From contig CAWZYM010000384.1 in NCBI GenBank assembly GCA_963966185.1, forward strand, positions 684,001 to 748,000: 64,000 nt of DNA, in the 5' to 3' direction. Source of the stretch: Rhabditoides inermis (taxonomy: Eukaryota > Nematoda > Chromadorea > Rhabditida > Rhabditidae). The position numbers and the translations under genes were made by a program. Positions 33,794 to 44,746 of this stretch are shown one piece after another. The notes under the pieces are model-generated. The model was given only the letters and a program-made list of their open reading frames with translations, was not told the DNA's origin and did not search any database. The number at the start of each line of letters is the position of its first letter. Within the stretch, counting starts at the first letter, position 1.

Positions 33794-36545
33794 CGTTGCT
33801 TGCAGTGTCGTCGTCGTCGTGCTCGTTTCCCCTCCGCCTCACTCGCCTCTCCATCAACTCCGTGTGGTGCGACGGCCACAGGAGGGCCGGCAGGGAGAGA
33901 AGAGACGACTTTCACGTCGTCGTCGTCAGTATTTTTATTTATAGTTTGTGATATTGTATTTTGATTGATGTTCATCAGTCTGATTCCGATATACATGAAT
34001 ACATGATAACATGAAGGGAGAGGGGGGATCTAGTACTCTGAAATCACACACTATGGGGATATTATATGAGAGATCGTTAATGAATGCACGATTTTTTCAG
34101 CGTCTGATAACGGCTGCTCTCCGCCATCTTTCTATTCTCTCATTCACGGACGAAGGGTGAGCCGGCGTTTTTTCTTGATTCTTCGTTTATATATGTTTCA
34201 GTTAGTTGTCATATGACTATTGCAGCTTTGGTAGTAATGGAAAAGGGCTAGAATCTCAAGTTACGTTAGCATTGGACAAGCTGCTCATGTATTGTCGTTG
34301 ACCTACACATAGTAGTCGGATCTTTTTGTAGCAATGCCAATTTTTATGACAGTGTAGTAATATGGTGAAAAATACGCATGATTCGAGCAATTATGGCCAT
34401 CTCATTGATCACTATATAATGATGTTCATTTAAATATCAACATATTTTTTTGTTTGTAGACTGGCGGACGCGTCGCTGGTGCGTCTCTCTCAGGTGGGCG
34501 CACGACTCGAGTCGATCGAACTGCAGGTGGACGAGTTCAGCATGAGGTACGCCCTCTCTCTCTCTCTATTCTCTCTCTATTCTCTTGTATAAGGTCATCT
34601 AAGTTAGCGTGTGTGTGATTGCAGTACTCCGCGGGAGGCGCGCTCCATCTTCGACCGGGCCGGCAAGGCGGCGCAGTCTGTCAGGGTGGGTGAGAGATTG
34701 ATAATTAGAGAGAGAGAGATAAAGAGAGGGAGAGAGAGAAAGAGAGAGAGAGAAAGTCATAGCTTCTTTTTCAGCTCATCTTCGCTGTCATAGAACCCGC
34801 GCATCCCTACACCCCTCTCTTCAAAGTGATCAGGGAGTGCGCGAGGGGAGCTACCAATGTGGGTTATTGATTATGATTTCTGTGATTCTGACATCCACCG
34901 AGCGTGTGAACTCTTTCTCATGCGATAGGCATGGGTGGTTTTGATCCATCATGCAAATTATACTTATAATCATTAACTCATTTGTTTAACGTGAAACAAG
35001 TGTGTGTTCAGATCACGCACCTGGACGTGTCTCAGATGTACGCGGCGAACGCGGAGCAGTGCGCGTGCTATGCCAGCTTCCTGCGACGTGGGTGGTCCCC
35101 TCTCTCTCTATTCCTCTCTCTCCCTCCCCCCCCCCTGCTGACTCTCCTCTCGCAGGTCTCCGTCTGCTCCCTCTCGTGTCTCTCCGTCTCGCTGGCTGGC
35201 GCGTCTCTTCTGCTGTCGGCGGCAGAAGAAGGGGACGAGGTGTTTTTTTTTTTACTTTGTTCCATTGGACTTCAAGCAAGTTGTCAGCTATAACTAGTTT
35301 TTACCGAATATTCAGGACTTTATATTTCATAAGTAGTAGGTGTATGAAAAACTGCAGTAATATGGTATTGTCATAATGTTTGTGTTTGTAGGTGGTAGGG
35401 GTGGCGGCATGGGAGGCGCAGTGGTGGCTGTTGGAGTGGGAGCAGGAGGAGGAGCAGGAGCAGTGTGTGTGGAGAATGATCTGACGTCTGCGCTCGCCGC
35501 TTGCACAAAGCTCGAGGAACTACACTTGGGGTGAGTTCCTTTTTTGAGGTTGGAGTTTTCGAGGTTACTAGGTGTACATTTCTGTTGACGCTTTCTAATT
35601 TAAAATATGATCATCGTGGATCAATACATCACTGTTGTAACTTTGTGATTTGGAATTGATCTCGGCTGTTTCAGTGCGTTGCCGCATTGTCTCTCTCGCG
35701 AGGCCCTGGAAGCAATGGCCAGTGCTATTCCTGCAAGTGTCAAGTACGTGATGCCTTCTCCCCTCCCCTTCTTTCTCACCATCCTTCGTTCAGAGACCTC
35801 TCCATCGACGGAGCGCAGTTCGACGACGACGATCTCATTAGTGTCTTCGAGGTGAGTTGATGGATATCTAAATTCTAAAAAAATTATATCAGTTCTGGAA
35901 ATTATTAACGTGCTGCAGCGCACGCGGCTGCGCTCAGTGAAACTGCACCGTCTGCCGCGCGCCTCGACTGTGTCAGTGGCACTGCTGCTGCAAGAGAGGG
36001 GACAGCACCTGGAGAGGGCCAGTATGTGAGTACCGGAGAGAGAAGAGAGGGAGAGAGAGAGAGAGAGAGAGAGGGAGAGCCCGCTTGCAGTCTTATCCCG
36101 GTGTCTCCCCTGCTGCTCCGTCCGCTCGCCTCCCGCTCCCGCCTGCCCGCCCTCCGATGGACTCAGCTCCAGCTGGCCGGTCAGCCACAGCAACACGTAC
36201 TACAACTGGTCAGTCACTCACTGTCTCTTTGTTTGGCTATACATCATACTAGGTTTTGGTTAGTGTGTGTTTTTTTTCTCCAAAATTTATGAGTTGAAAA
36301 GTGGTAGGTGTCCGAATAGTTGTGGTATTATGCTTATACACGTATTCCAGCGGTTAATATATACTACGATACAAAATACAACCTAATAGTTTCGATTGCA
36401 GCTGCGCGAGTGTTTCTCGCGTGTGGATGGAGATGACGAGTCTGCCAGCTACCCACAGAGGAGGACGTGGCATGTCGCCGTATCCGGAAGGAAGGATGGA
36501 GTCACGTCAGTCCCCCCTCTCTGTCTCTCCCTCTCTCTTTTCCTG

Positions 36546-36609
<64 letters not shown>

Positions 36610-36770
36610 TTTTTGTACCATGACATTTCAGTGTGCCTGCCGGCTTCTGTGAGTTGAACGGGGATATGTTGCTTCGTCAGAGGCGGGAGAGAGAAGAGAG
36701 ACTGGCGCGTAAGCGACAGGAGGAGAAGGATAGGAAGGAGCAGAAGAGGAGGGAGGAGATCGAGTGGTAG
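31984..36770 (+). CDS. Leucine-rich-repeat protein with charged C-terminal helix, unassigned
   Basis: Twenty-three exons run from 31984-32043 to 36632-36770. The internal ones include 32105-32193, 32440-32524, 32601-32705, 32949-33078, 33538-33643, 33806-33924, 34460-34546, 35012-35087, 35392-35530, 35919-36025, 36091-36208 and 36402-36505. They total 2064 nt (687 aa) with every phase matching. Repeated LRR-like segments are visible: RMEELRLTDLGIDEVA, LRLTRLSIN, ALRHLSILSF, GARLESIELQVDEF, ITHLDVSQM and CTKLEELHLG. A Gly-rich loop occurs near residue 440. The last exon encodes a basic-acidic helix (RREREERLARKRQEEKDRK). It resembles ribonuclease-inhibitor or AMN1-like repeat proteins in general, but I cannot assign an orthologue or function. 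Confidence 0.75.
33667..33743 (-). repeat. Dispersed copy of the retroelement 3' end
   Basis: About 75 bp in an intron of the LRR gene match 22577-22655 at roughly nine in ten positions, with one small indel. Both contain GAAAAGATTT, CGTATGGCATT and ATATTGGGTAGTTGGC. It is followed directly by a (GA)n tract. The simplest reading is a severely 5'-truncated copy of the same element family. Confidence 0.6.
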
Positions 36771-37185
36771 GAGCAGGAGCAGTGTTAGGTAACGACTATC
36801 GAACTTGTTTTGTAGAGCTATGAACTGTCCTCGTTGTTATAATAAGTCCCATATATGTCCATTGCCCTTGTTCTATATTCCTGCTTTTGGAATATCCCAA
36901 CTTTTCAGTTGTGGCTGTCATCCTTTGTTTTGTTTTAGTGTTTTAGACGAAGTACCATAATCTTTCTCAGTATATCTGGCGTGAAGCTTTCCCTTATCCT
37001 TATACCCTTATCTTTTCCCATCTTTTGTTTGTTATGTAGGCCGGTCTCTTCGACACTACACTGTGAAATCATTGTGAAGAATTTGACTGCTCACACATTT
37101 AATAATAGTTGCTTTACGACGCTCTAGATCTTATGAATGATTCAGCCACAGAACTACTACCTTCTAAACTATAGTTGTCATTGTC
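36771..37185. other. Intergenic
   Basis: This holds the 3' UTR of the LRR gene. I recognise no exon or repeat in it. Confidence 0.45.
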
Positions 37186-37518
37186 ATGAAAATTTTTTAT
37201 TTGTCCCAGGGATACCACGACTCGCCTTTGTTTATTCTTCCTTTCCATTCCATGTATCCTCTTTCCTGTATGCTCATTTACAATAGACGAATAAAGTATT
37301 TCCGGAACCTGTTCGATGACCAGATAGCTTCCTTGGTGATATGTGCATGCATCACAGGGGGCATCTGGTCGGAAGACGTCGACATGGTCTACGTGCGAGG
37401 GATGAGAGTGAGACAGCGGGACTTGCACCCAGTCGCGCACCAGCACCTCCCCATCCAACCACCTACGCTAGCCGACACTGACATGTACATATCCGCCAAA
37501 CCCGCTCTCGGCATCTAA
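37186..37518 (+). CDS. Hypothetical open frame, 110 codons
   Basis: An intronless frame from an ATG ends at TAA. A tttgtcccag acceptor-like site early in it could start an exon at GYHDSPLF. The later part (GIWSEDVDMVYVRGMRVRQR) has a protein-like composition. No family is recognised, and the opposite strand is also open, so it may be fortuitous. Confidence 0.3.
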   Translation: MKIFYLSQGYHDSPLFILPFHSMYPLSCMLIYNRRIKYFRNLFDDQIASLVICACITGGIWSEDVDMVYVRGMRVRQRDLHPVAHQHLPIQPPTLADTDMYISAKPALGI

Positions 37519-37889
37519 GTAGTCTTTCAACGCCTTCCTGATCACTGACGTTTGCAACTTCTGCAACAGTGCTCGAGAGATCTAGATTCTAGATGGTATG
37601 GTCGTCACGTCTCTACCTCTTCCACTATGGTTCCGCTTTTGCGGCAAGTCGACTTATCAGTTGAACGTTTTGTTCAATTAAGTCGTGTTAAGTTTTTGAA
37701 ACTTTATTCGCAGTCCAAATACAAAAGAACAAAATCACAGAACAAAAAAAAACATATAGAGAAAGGCACGTTTTTTGATGTTTTGAAAATGGAAAAAATG
37801 TGAGTGTTTTTCGAGGGAACCCATGTGAAGAGACGGGGGATATGTGTGGGTGTGGAATCAATCAATGGAGGGAATCAATCGATACTCAA

Positions 37890-38764
37890 TCAATACTGGG
37901 GGAAGCAGGTGCGCTCGGCTCTCTCTATTTGCTGGATGATGTTGGCGAGCTTTCGTCGAATTTTCTTCTGGTCGTCCGCAGTGCACTCGATCACTTGCGA
38001 CTGAAACGTATCCATGTTGGTGGCGAAACGTATATAGTATCTAGTATATATCATACGTGAGGTAGAGAAGATTGGGACAGAAACGTATAACAGAATTATC
38101 TTTTTTGTGTCCAACTAATGTCTGAGAAATGCAAATGAGTGGTAGTGTTGAGCGTACCTGGAACTTCTGATCGATCGGTCCTGTCGGCTCATCCGAAGAA
38201 CAGGCGTTCAGATAGCGCTTGCACGTCTGAACATTCTCATTTCGAGCATTGTCTAATAATAGTGAATAATAACTGAAGCCACAACCACACGAAACGGCAA
38301 AGATGAGATTATCTACAAAAGTGTACAAAACGTTTTACAAAGGTGTGCAATTAGGGAGGAATTCAAAAACAGCAACACGGAACACGGATGTGTACTTACG
38401 TTGCACAACTCGGCCAGGTCAGTCTAAAGAGTAGTGTAAGTAGATGTGAGGAATGAGGGACAAGGGAACTAGAACGAACCTCCTTAGTGTTGGTGAGATC
38501 CTCTCCCATCTTGCTCACAATACCATCGATTGCCGCCGTAACCTAAATGAATTTATAAACAAAGTGTAAATTTTAGAGATAAATAAAACTATTCACCTGT
38601 CCCAGCGCCTTCTGCTGGTCTTCGTTGCGCGGCGTGTTCACGACCACCTCAAACCAATCGATAAATCGATAACAACATGTGAATCGATACCTCGACAGCC
38701 TTGGTTCGGGCGGCGAGTCGGTTGGTGGTGGCGTTTATGTCGTCCCGATCGCCTGAGAGAGTGA

Positions 38765-38815
<51 letters not shown>

Positions 38816-41800
38816 ATAGAGAGAGAGATAGGGGAGGGAGCCTACCCTGTCCGAGCCTGAGAAGTTCCGTGTTGACGGTGACGTTGTTGAGCATGTCGAG
38901 AATCTGCTCCTTCTCCTGCTCCAGATTCGCAGCTTGCTCACTGCAAAAGAGAGACAACTATAATAGATAACTATTATATGTTTTATGATAACTGTTATCG
39001 TAATAGGATATCAACTCGATGAATCATCACAAAATCTTCTTTGTAATTGTAACGAGTAGCAGTAGTAGTAGTTTCAGTCCATTCAATGAACGCTGTGAGA
39101 GATATCCGAGATTTGCAATCGGTAGCCAAAAGTCACTCCGACATACAATCGTCGTGTGCTGTGAGATTATCAAAGAAAAAAGAGTATTTCTCGTTTCCGT
39201 TTAATGATAATTGTTAGATTACAATAATAAGTTAATACACGCTATTTCCACGTTTTTTCCACGCCCGTTCTCGCCTGTCCGTTCCCATCCGGTTCTCAAA
39301 GGGAGTACACGCTACTAGCATAATCCCCATTGTGTACGCTCTTCTCGCGTTTCCGCCCACGCACTCTCTCTCTCCCTCTCTCCCGCTCTCTCTCCTTCCT
39401 CTCTCTCTCCCTCTCTCTCCCTCTCTCTCCCTCCCTCTCTCTTTCCCCGACCCACTCACTCGCCTTGTCTAGAACACAAAGTCGATTTCTTTCTGCGTCT
39501 CGTAGTTTCTACAGTGTACAGATAGGATTAACTCCCTCGCAAGTTCTTTCCCTGATTCTCTCTTGTTTCTCTGTTCTCTCGCATCTTTGTTTCTTTCTTT
39601 ATCTTCATCACTTCCATTGTTGCATTCAGTGAGAAGAAATGATTGCGAATCATGAACGCGTGAGTCAAGCGATGAGTCAGGTCTATACATGTGAATGTGT
39701 TGATGAATCAATAAGCAATCAATAAATCAACTATTTACCGAAGCTGTTCGACGCGTCGCTCAACTTCATCCAGCATGTTTACGACCTGAAATCGATAAAT
39801 CAATAATCGATTGACAATCAATCGATACCTGCTCGTTGAAATCGTCGACGCTTGTCTTGCGCTGCAGCATAGGCACGCCACTGCAACCGAGTTTTCAAAA
39901 TTTCCTTACAACAATGACAACTATTGGAGAAGAAGAGAAAATGAGAGGTTGTGAAAATGGAATGTCGGCGGAGGTGAATCGGACTCAGTGAATCACCGAC
40001 GCCAGCGGGTAAGCATCATGGTACACACAGGCATATGTTACTCGATGAAATTGAAATTGCGACGATGAATTTGAAATTGCGCTGGAAGAAAGAAACGAGG
40101 AAACAAATCGGGAACTTAATCATATATACAATGAACCAGTATCACTTTAGTGTGTGTCTCACTACAATGTAATGTGTTTCTATTGTAATAATACAAATTG
40201 AGAAATCCCATATAAACGACCCACTTCCTGTGCCCCCTCTGTTGTGCCTCCGGCATGGCGACTTCCTCCTTCTCCACCGAGTCGTTGCTGTTCTTGCGAG
40301 AAGCAGAAGACGAGTCAGAACTGAAAGACATCCTCATTCTTTCCATAGTTTACCATCCATAGTTTACCATAACATTCTAATACTACACAGGTGTGATTTC
40401 TCTGGAAACACGAGTTTTCATGTTTAGCATTTTGAGAGAGAGAGAGAGAGAGAGAGAGACGGGAGGATAACGAAAAGGGAGGAATGATGTGCGTACCTGT
40501 TGTTCCTCTGTGAGTTGTTGACCTCGATGAACCGCCTCTGCTGTGTGGGCGGCGATTCGCGAGTCGGCGGAGTGGGCGACGGGCTAAATAGAGAACACAA
40601 AATACAATATTCCCCTAGCTTCTCACTTTACTTCGAATCGCGTTCGCGGTCAAAATAATGAATAAAGGACAAAAGTTAAAAATCTCGCCGGTTCTAATCA
40701 TTACAGTTGTGTTTTCTTGCTCCCAATCACCCAGTCCTAGGATGTATTCGATAAATGAAAATTAAGGTGTAATGATGGTTCTCGAGCGTATCAAACATCG
40801 AAAGGACCTATTGTGCGCACAATTACCGATGAGAGACGTCACCGGTGGAAACTCTAATTTGTTTGTTTACCTGTTGTTTTTGTTGGCGTTGTTGACTTCG
40901 ATGAATCGCCTCTGCTGCTGCGGGGATTCGCTGCGCAGTGTCGGAGGAGTGGGAGAAGGACTGAAACAAAGTGATAATCATTTTAGTAATTCATCTGCTA
41001 TTACAAAGTCTTTTTTATATGCAACTGAACTATGTAATTATGTCGTTAATACGTTATGGAAACGAACAGATGGACATACGGTGCATACCTGTTGTTCTTG
41101 TTGGCGTTGTTGACCTCTATGATCTTCCTCGGCAGACTGTGGGTGGAGTATGCCTGCTGTGGCTGCTGGCCTGTCTGCTGGAACGCCGATGGGTGGTGAG
41201 GGTGCAGATTGTTCGGGTTAGCCGGACCTTCAACACGAAATGATTTATCAACTAGATTAGCAACTTTTTCCAAGAATGAATATCACGTTTATAGAGTTTA
41301 AAGAACTCTTGCAATTGCAATGAGGATGGATTTCATAGTTTAGACTCGGATCAAGATTCTATTATTAATATCACATGTTTTCACAAAAAAAATGATAGAA
41401 AAAGCTATTGAATATGAGAGTGGTCAGGTGACTGCGCAAACGTGGGAAGGTGGGAGGTGTGGGTGAGAAAATAGAAAAATTGTAGGGAGAAGTGATTTTT
41501 GATGTCTGTCAAGCAAACAGGATTAGTCTGCATACTTACTAGAAAGAGGCGAGTAGAGTAAACTACGTTGGAACCCCACAATACTTTTGGAAGCATCCTC
41601 ATGACTATAGTGATTGATGGAATGAAAAAGAAACAATCCGAATCAAAGGTAAAGTACACTCACCATTTCCGTTCACCTGCACATTGATGGTGTGCTCCCG
41701 CGGTTCGCGGGGCTGTTCTCTGTCCCTGCCGAGGTCCCTGAAAACGAGTTTCATATTGCTAAGTAGCCTATTTCTCCAGCAGTAACCTGTATCGCTGTGT

Positions 41801-42160
41801 TCGTAGTGGACAAAATGATATAAACAAAGTTGAACAAAAAAGAAAACTAATAAAAGATACCTGCTTCCAAAGAAGTCGCGGCTGCTGCCGAAATCTCTCG
41901 AGTTGGGGAAGCTGCCAAGGGTGCGACTGCCGAACTCACGGTCGAACTCCTAGAAGAGAGTGGGGTGAGTGAGAGAGAGAGGAGTAAGGAGAGAGAGGGG
42001 GAGAGAGTGAGGATGGAGAGAGAAAGGGAAAGAGGAGAGAGAGAGGGGGGAGACGTGCCTCGAAGGGGCTTCGATTGAACTGTCTGTCGAACTGTGCTGA
42101 CAGCTGTGGGATGCTCGTAGATGAGCCGAACCGCGGTGAATGAGGGAACGACAGCGTGAA
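37890..42160 (-). CDS. BAG2: BAG2-type Hsp70 co-chaperone with long repetitive N-terminus
   Basis: Sixteen exons were found: 42059-42160, 41861-41949, 41664-41737, 41089-41227, 40871-40960, 40497-40583, 40225-40320, 39829-39880, 39739-39785, 38846-38940, 38691-38752, 38597-38647, 38480-38542, 38400-38423, 38158-38226 and 37890-38000. They give at least 417 codons. The initiator exon lies further upstream and was not resolved. The C-terminal half follows BAG2 closely: NATTNRLAARTKAVEV, YLNACSSDEPTGPIDQKFQ and DDQKKIRRKLANIIQQIE. BAG2 binds the Hsp70 nucleotide-binding domain and inhibits the ubiquitin ligase CHIP. The N-terminal half is low-complexity with a repeated linker encoded by successive exons. 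The first intron listed uses a GC donor. An internal ATG at 40344-40346 could give a short, BAG2-length form. Confidence 0.88.
40497..41227 (-). repeat. Three tandem repeated coding exons in the BAG gene
   Basis: Exons 41089-41227, 40871-40960 and 40497-40583 all end with the same motif (IEVNNANKNN, IEVNNANKNN and IEVNNSQRNN) in the same phase 2. The last two also share SPSPTPPT and QQRRFIEVNN. Identical phases mean any one can be skipped or repeated without breaking the frame, so the linker length can vary. Confidence 0.85.
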
Positions 42161-43709
42161 CTGAAAAGGTAGAACTTCCTAGTAGATTACTGTACTAGTA
42201 ACTAGTACTTATGATTATGATTGTATAGTACAAGTACGAAAACGGTCCAGCGGCAGAACGATTTCTTCAGAGCGTTAAGTTAAGAACCGCAATGTGTATG
42301 AAATTGTGTGAAATATCAAGGTCGAGAATATCAGGTGAGACCTCGTCATTTTGTTTTCACTATTTTCGATCCACTGGATATGGATCAGGGATCAAGAAAT
42401 CATCCACGTGAAAAGTGTTGGACAGAAGAACGGTCCGGTCACCAATCATGTGAGAATCACGCGCAACATTAAACAAGGCACGAAAGAAATACATTTGTTA
42501 AGCATGAAACCACCGAAATTCATATCATGCCATTAAAGCGACAACAGTAACCACTCTTCAAATAGAGAACAAATTATCAGGTCAACTCACAAAACAGGAA
42601 TGTACTAGATACAATAGTGCTATTGGTATTACCAAACAATTTCGAACGAGAAATACCACAACAAATCTCGAAAAGGACAACAAAAACGTAGCGTGTGTGT
42701 TTTGTATCGATAGAGGTGTGTGTATCCTCCACGTGTATCAATGGGAAATCGAAATCACCCCTCGGGCAATCGGATCAAAGGAGAGAAATGGAGAGAGAGG
42801 GGAAGGGAGAGGGAGAGAGTATCAAGTTCACAAACGCGCATATCGATTGAATGATTACACCCGTCCTTGGTGAAATCGCGAATAACGAAATAGTCAAAGA
42901 GACTGGCGATTTCTCACATTGTCCTAATGATGTCTTGAGTCTGAAAGGGTTGAAAATCAGAGGAGAAGGAGTGAGAGAGAGGAGAGAGTGTGTGAGGAGA
43001 GGAGAGCGGGCCAGGGGTAGAAGGGAAAACAAACGAGCTGCCGCTGCGCGTTTCACAATGCATTTGTGAGAATGCGAGAGGGCGGGTCCACAGAAATCAG
43101 CTGATCGACTGATCTATCCAATAAAGGGTCGCATTCGATAAAAGTGTACAAAAGAGTCAGTGTAATACAACAAATAGTAAATGAGTAGTGAGTGAAATGG
43201 AATGTGCAATGAGTGAAGGAAAGTGAATAGGAAGTCACTGGTTGGCACATACTTTATAGCGACTCTGTTACGTTCTTACAGCGCGCAGTAGTCAATCAAT
43301 CTTGATTACTGATAATTCTGACTTTTTAGGATTGACTTAAATGATTGGCACGATCTATGATAAGAAATCAACAATGAATGGACGCACGGGGAGAAATTAT
43401 GGAAAATTAGGGTAGCGGTCAATGGGGACGAGTGAATAAGAAAGAACACTGCCCAGAAACTCGCTCCCGAATTACCAATCTCTCTCTCTCTCTCTCTCTC
43501 ACTTCCCTCTCCTCTCTCCCCTGCTCTCTTTCCATCACAATCACTATCATATAGGGACACACCCTGTCTGGTTTTCGGGAAAGACGGAGAATCGCCAAAA
43601 TATCGCGGTTCGCGGCGAAACAATGGACGAGAGGTGAGAAACGGGAAAATAGAGAAATATATAGAAAGAGGAGAAGAGAGAGAGAAGAGAGAGAGAAAGA
43701 AAGAGAGAA

Positions 43710-43756
<47 letters not shown>

Positions 43757-44746
43757 GATCATTGACGGAAGTCGGACGAGCGGCCCTTGACAAGGTCAGT
43801 ATTGATTGATAGGATGTGATTCATCTGATCAACTGATCACATGGGGGAATCAACAAGAACTGAGTTCGATTTTGAAATGCTCGAGACCACACCCATTTCT
43901 TTCTCCTTCTCTTGCTCTCTCATTTTCACGCGCTCTCTCTCTCTCGCCGTCCGCTTTTTGCTACTGTTCAATGTGGAGCGTGTATAATTGTACCGGTTTG
44001 TTGGAGGAACGGAGAGAGCAGTGGAGAGAGAAAGGGAGAGGAAGCGAGAGAAGCACGAGTTGTTTCGTTGTTTGTTTACTTACAGTTTACAGTTTCAGAA
44101 TGTGACCGGCCCTCTTCCTCCCATACGCTAATGTGTTCTCATTCTCATCATCAAACATTACACTTTTTTCTTATTTTTGCCGTTCAGAAGGCCGCCTGAA
44201 ACCACACAAATGGTCATGTATCAATAATATCAAGTAGTATCAGTACGCATTATTCATGTAAATGATATAGCTTCCGCATACTCTACCGAATTATCCAATC
44301 GTGTAAACGTTGAGGCTAACACATATTGGTGAAACGTACATCTCCTTCACGTTCAATGTACAATACAATACCTCTATTTCGAGTGCATTTTGTTTACGGT
44401 AATCCCTCTGCGTACATAACCTGACCTTCTGTGCGATCTCACAGGATGTCAGGTTCCTCCGAGTCCGAAGACTGAAACGACACTGAGGCTCAGGTTGAAA
44501 TAGAATTGATCACTGTCTTGTCAACACATAATGACATACAGCTCATCTCGTCATTTCTCGTCATTTCATCTCTGCCCGACCGGCAAAAACTGGGGAATAC
44601 CTGACAACATTGAACAACAATTTAAATTTTTTTATCTCAATACAAACATGTCTATATCTATTTTAAGATCAAGTCAATATCATCACGTAAGAATGTTGGA
44701 TTAAACTTTTCGGCTTCTAGTATTCAATACAATATAATCTATTTGT
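42161..44746. other. Long intergenic / 5' region of the BAG gene
   Basis: It should contain the initiator exon, 5' UTR and promoter of the BAG gene, which I could not pin down. Also present are (GA)n tracts near 43660-43754 and a degenerate copy of a RING-gene intron at 44180-44490. Several open frames here are artefacts of GA/CT repeats. Confidence 0.4.
44180..44490. repeat. Degenerate partial duplicate of RING-gene intron 6 and the edge of its exon
   Basis: This segment follows 48998-49460 in order: CCGTTCAGAAG, ATCCAATCGTG, GTTGAGGCTAACA, TTGGTGAAACGTACATCTCC, CCCTCTGCG, and finally CCTCCGAGTCCGAAGACTG with the flanking intron. The matches are interrupted, and most of exon 49348-49438 is missing. 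It is not part of any gene here. Confidence 0.8.

Noticed and set aside
40028..40075. Possible extra BAG-gene exon (repeated caatttcaaattcat-like sequence)
   Set aside because: It has an acceptor and a GTAAC donor but ends in phase 0, while the next exon needs phase 2. Joining 40225 directly to 39880 keeps the frame.
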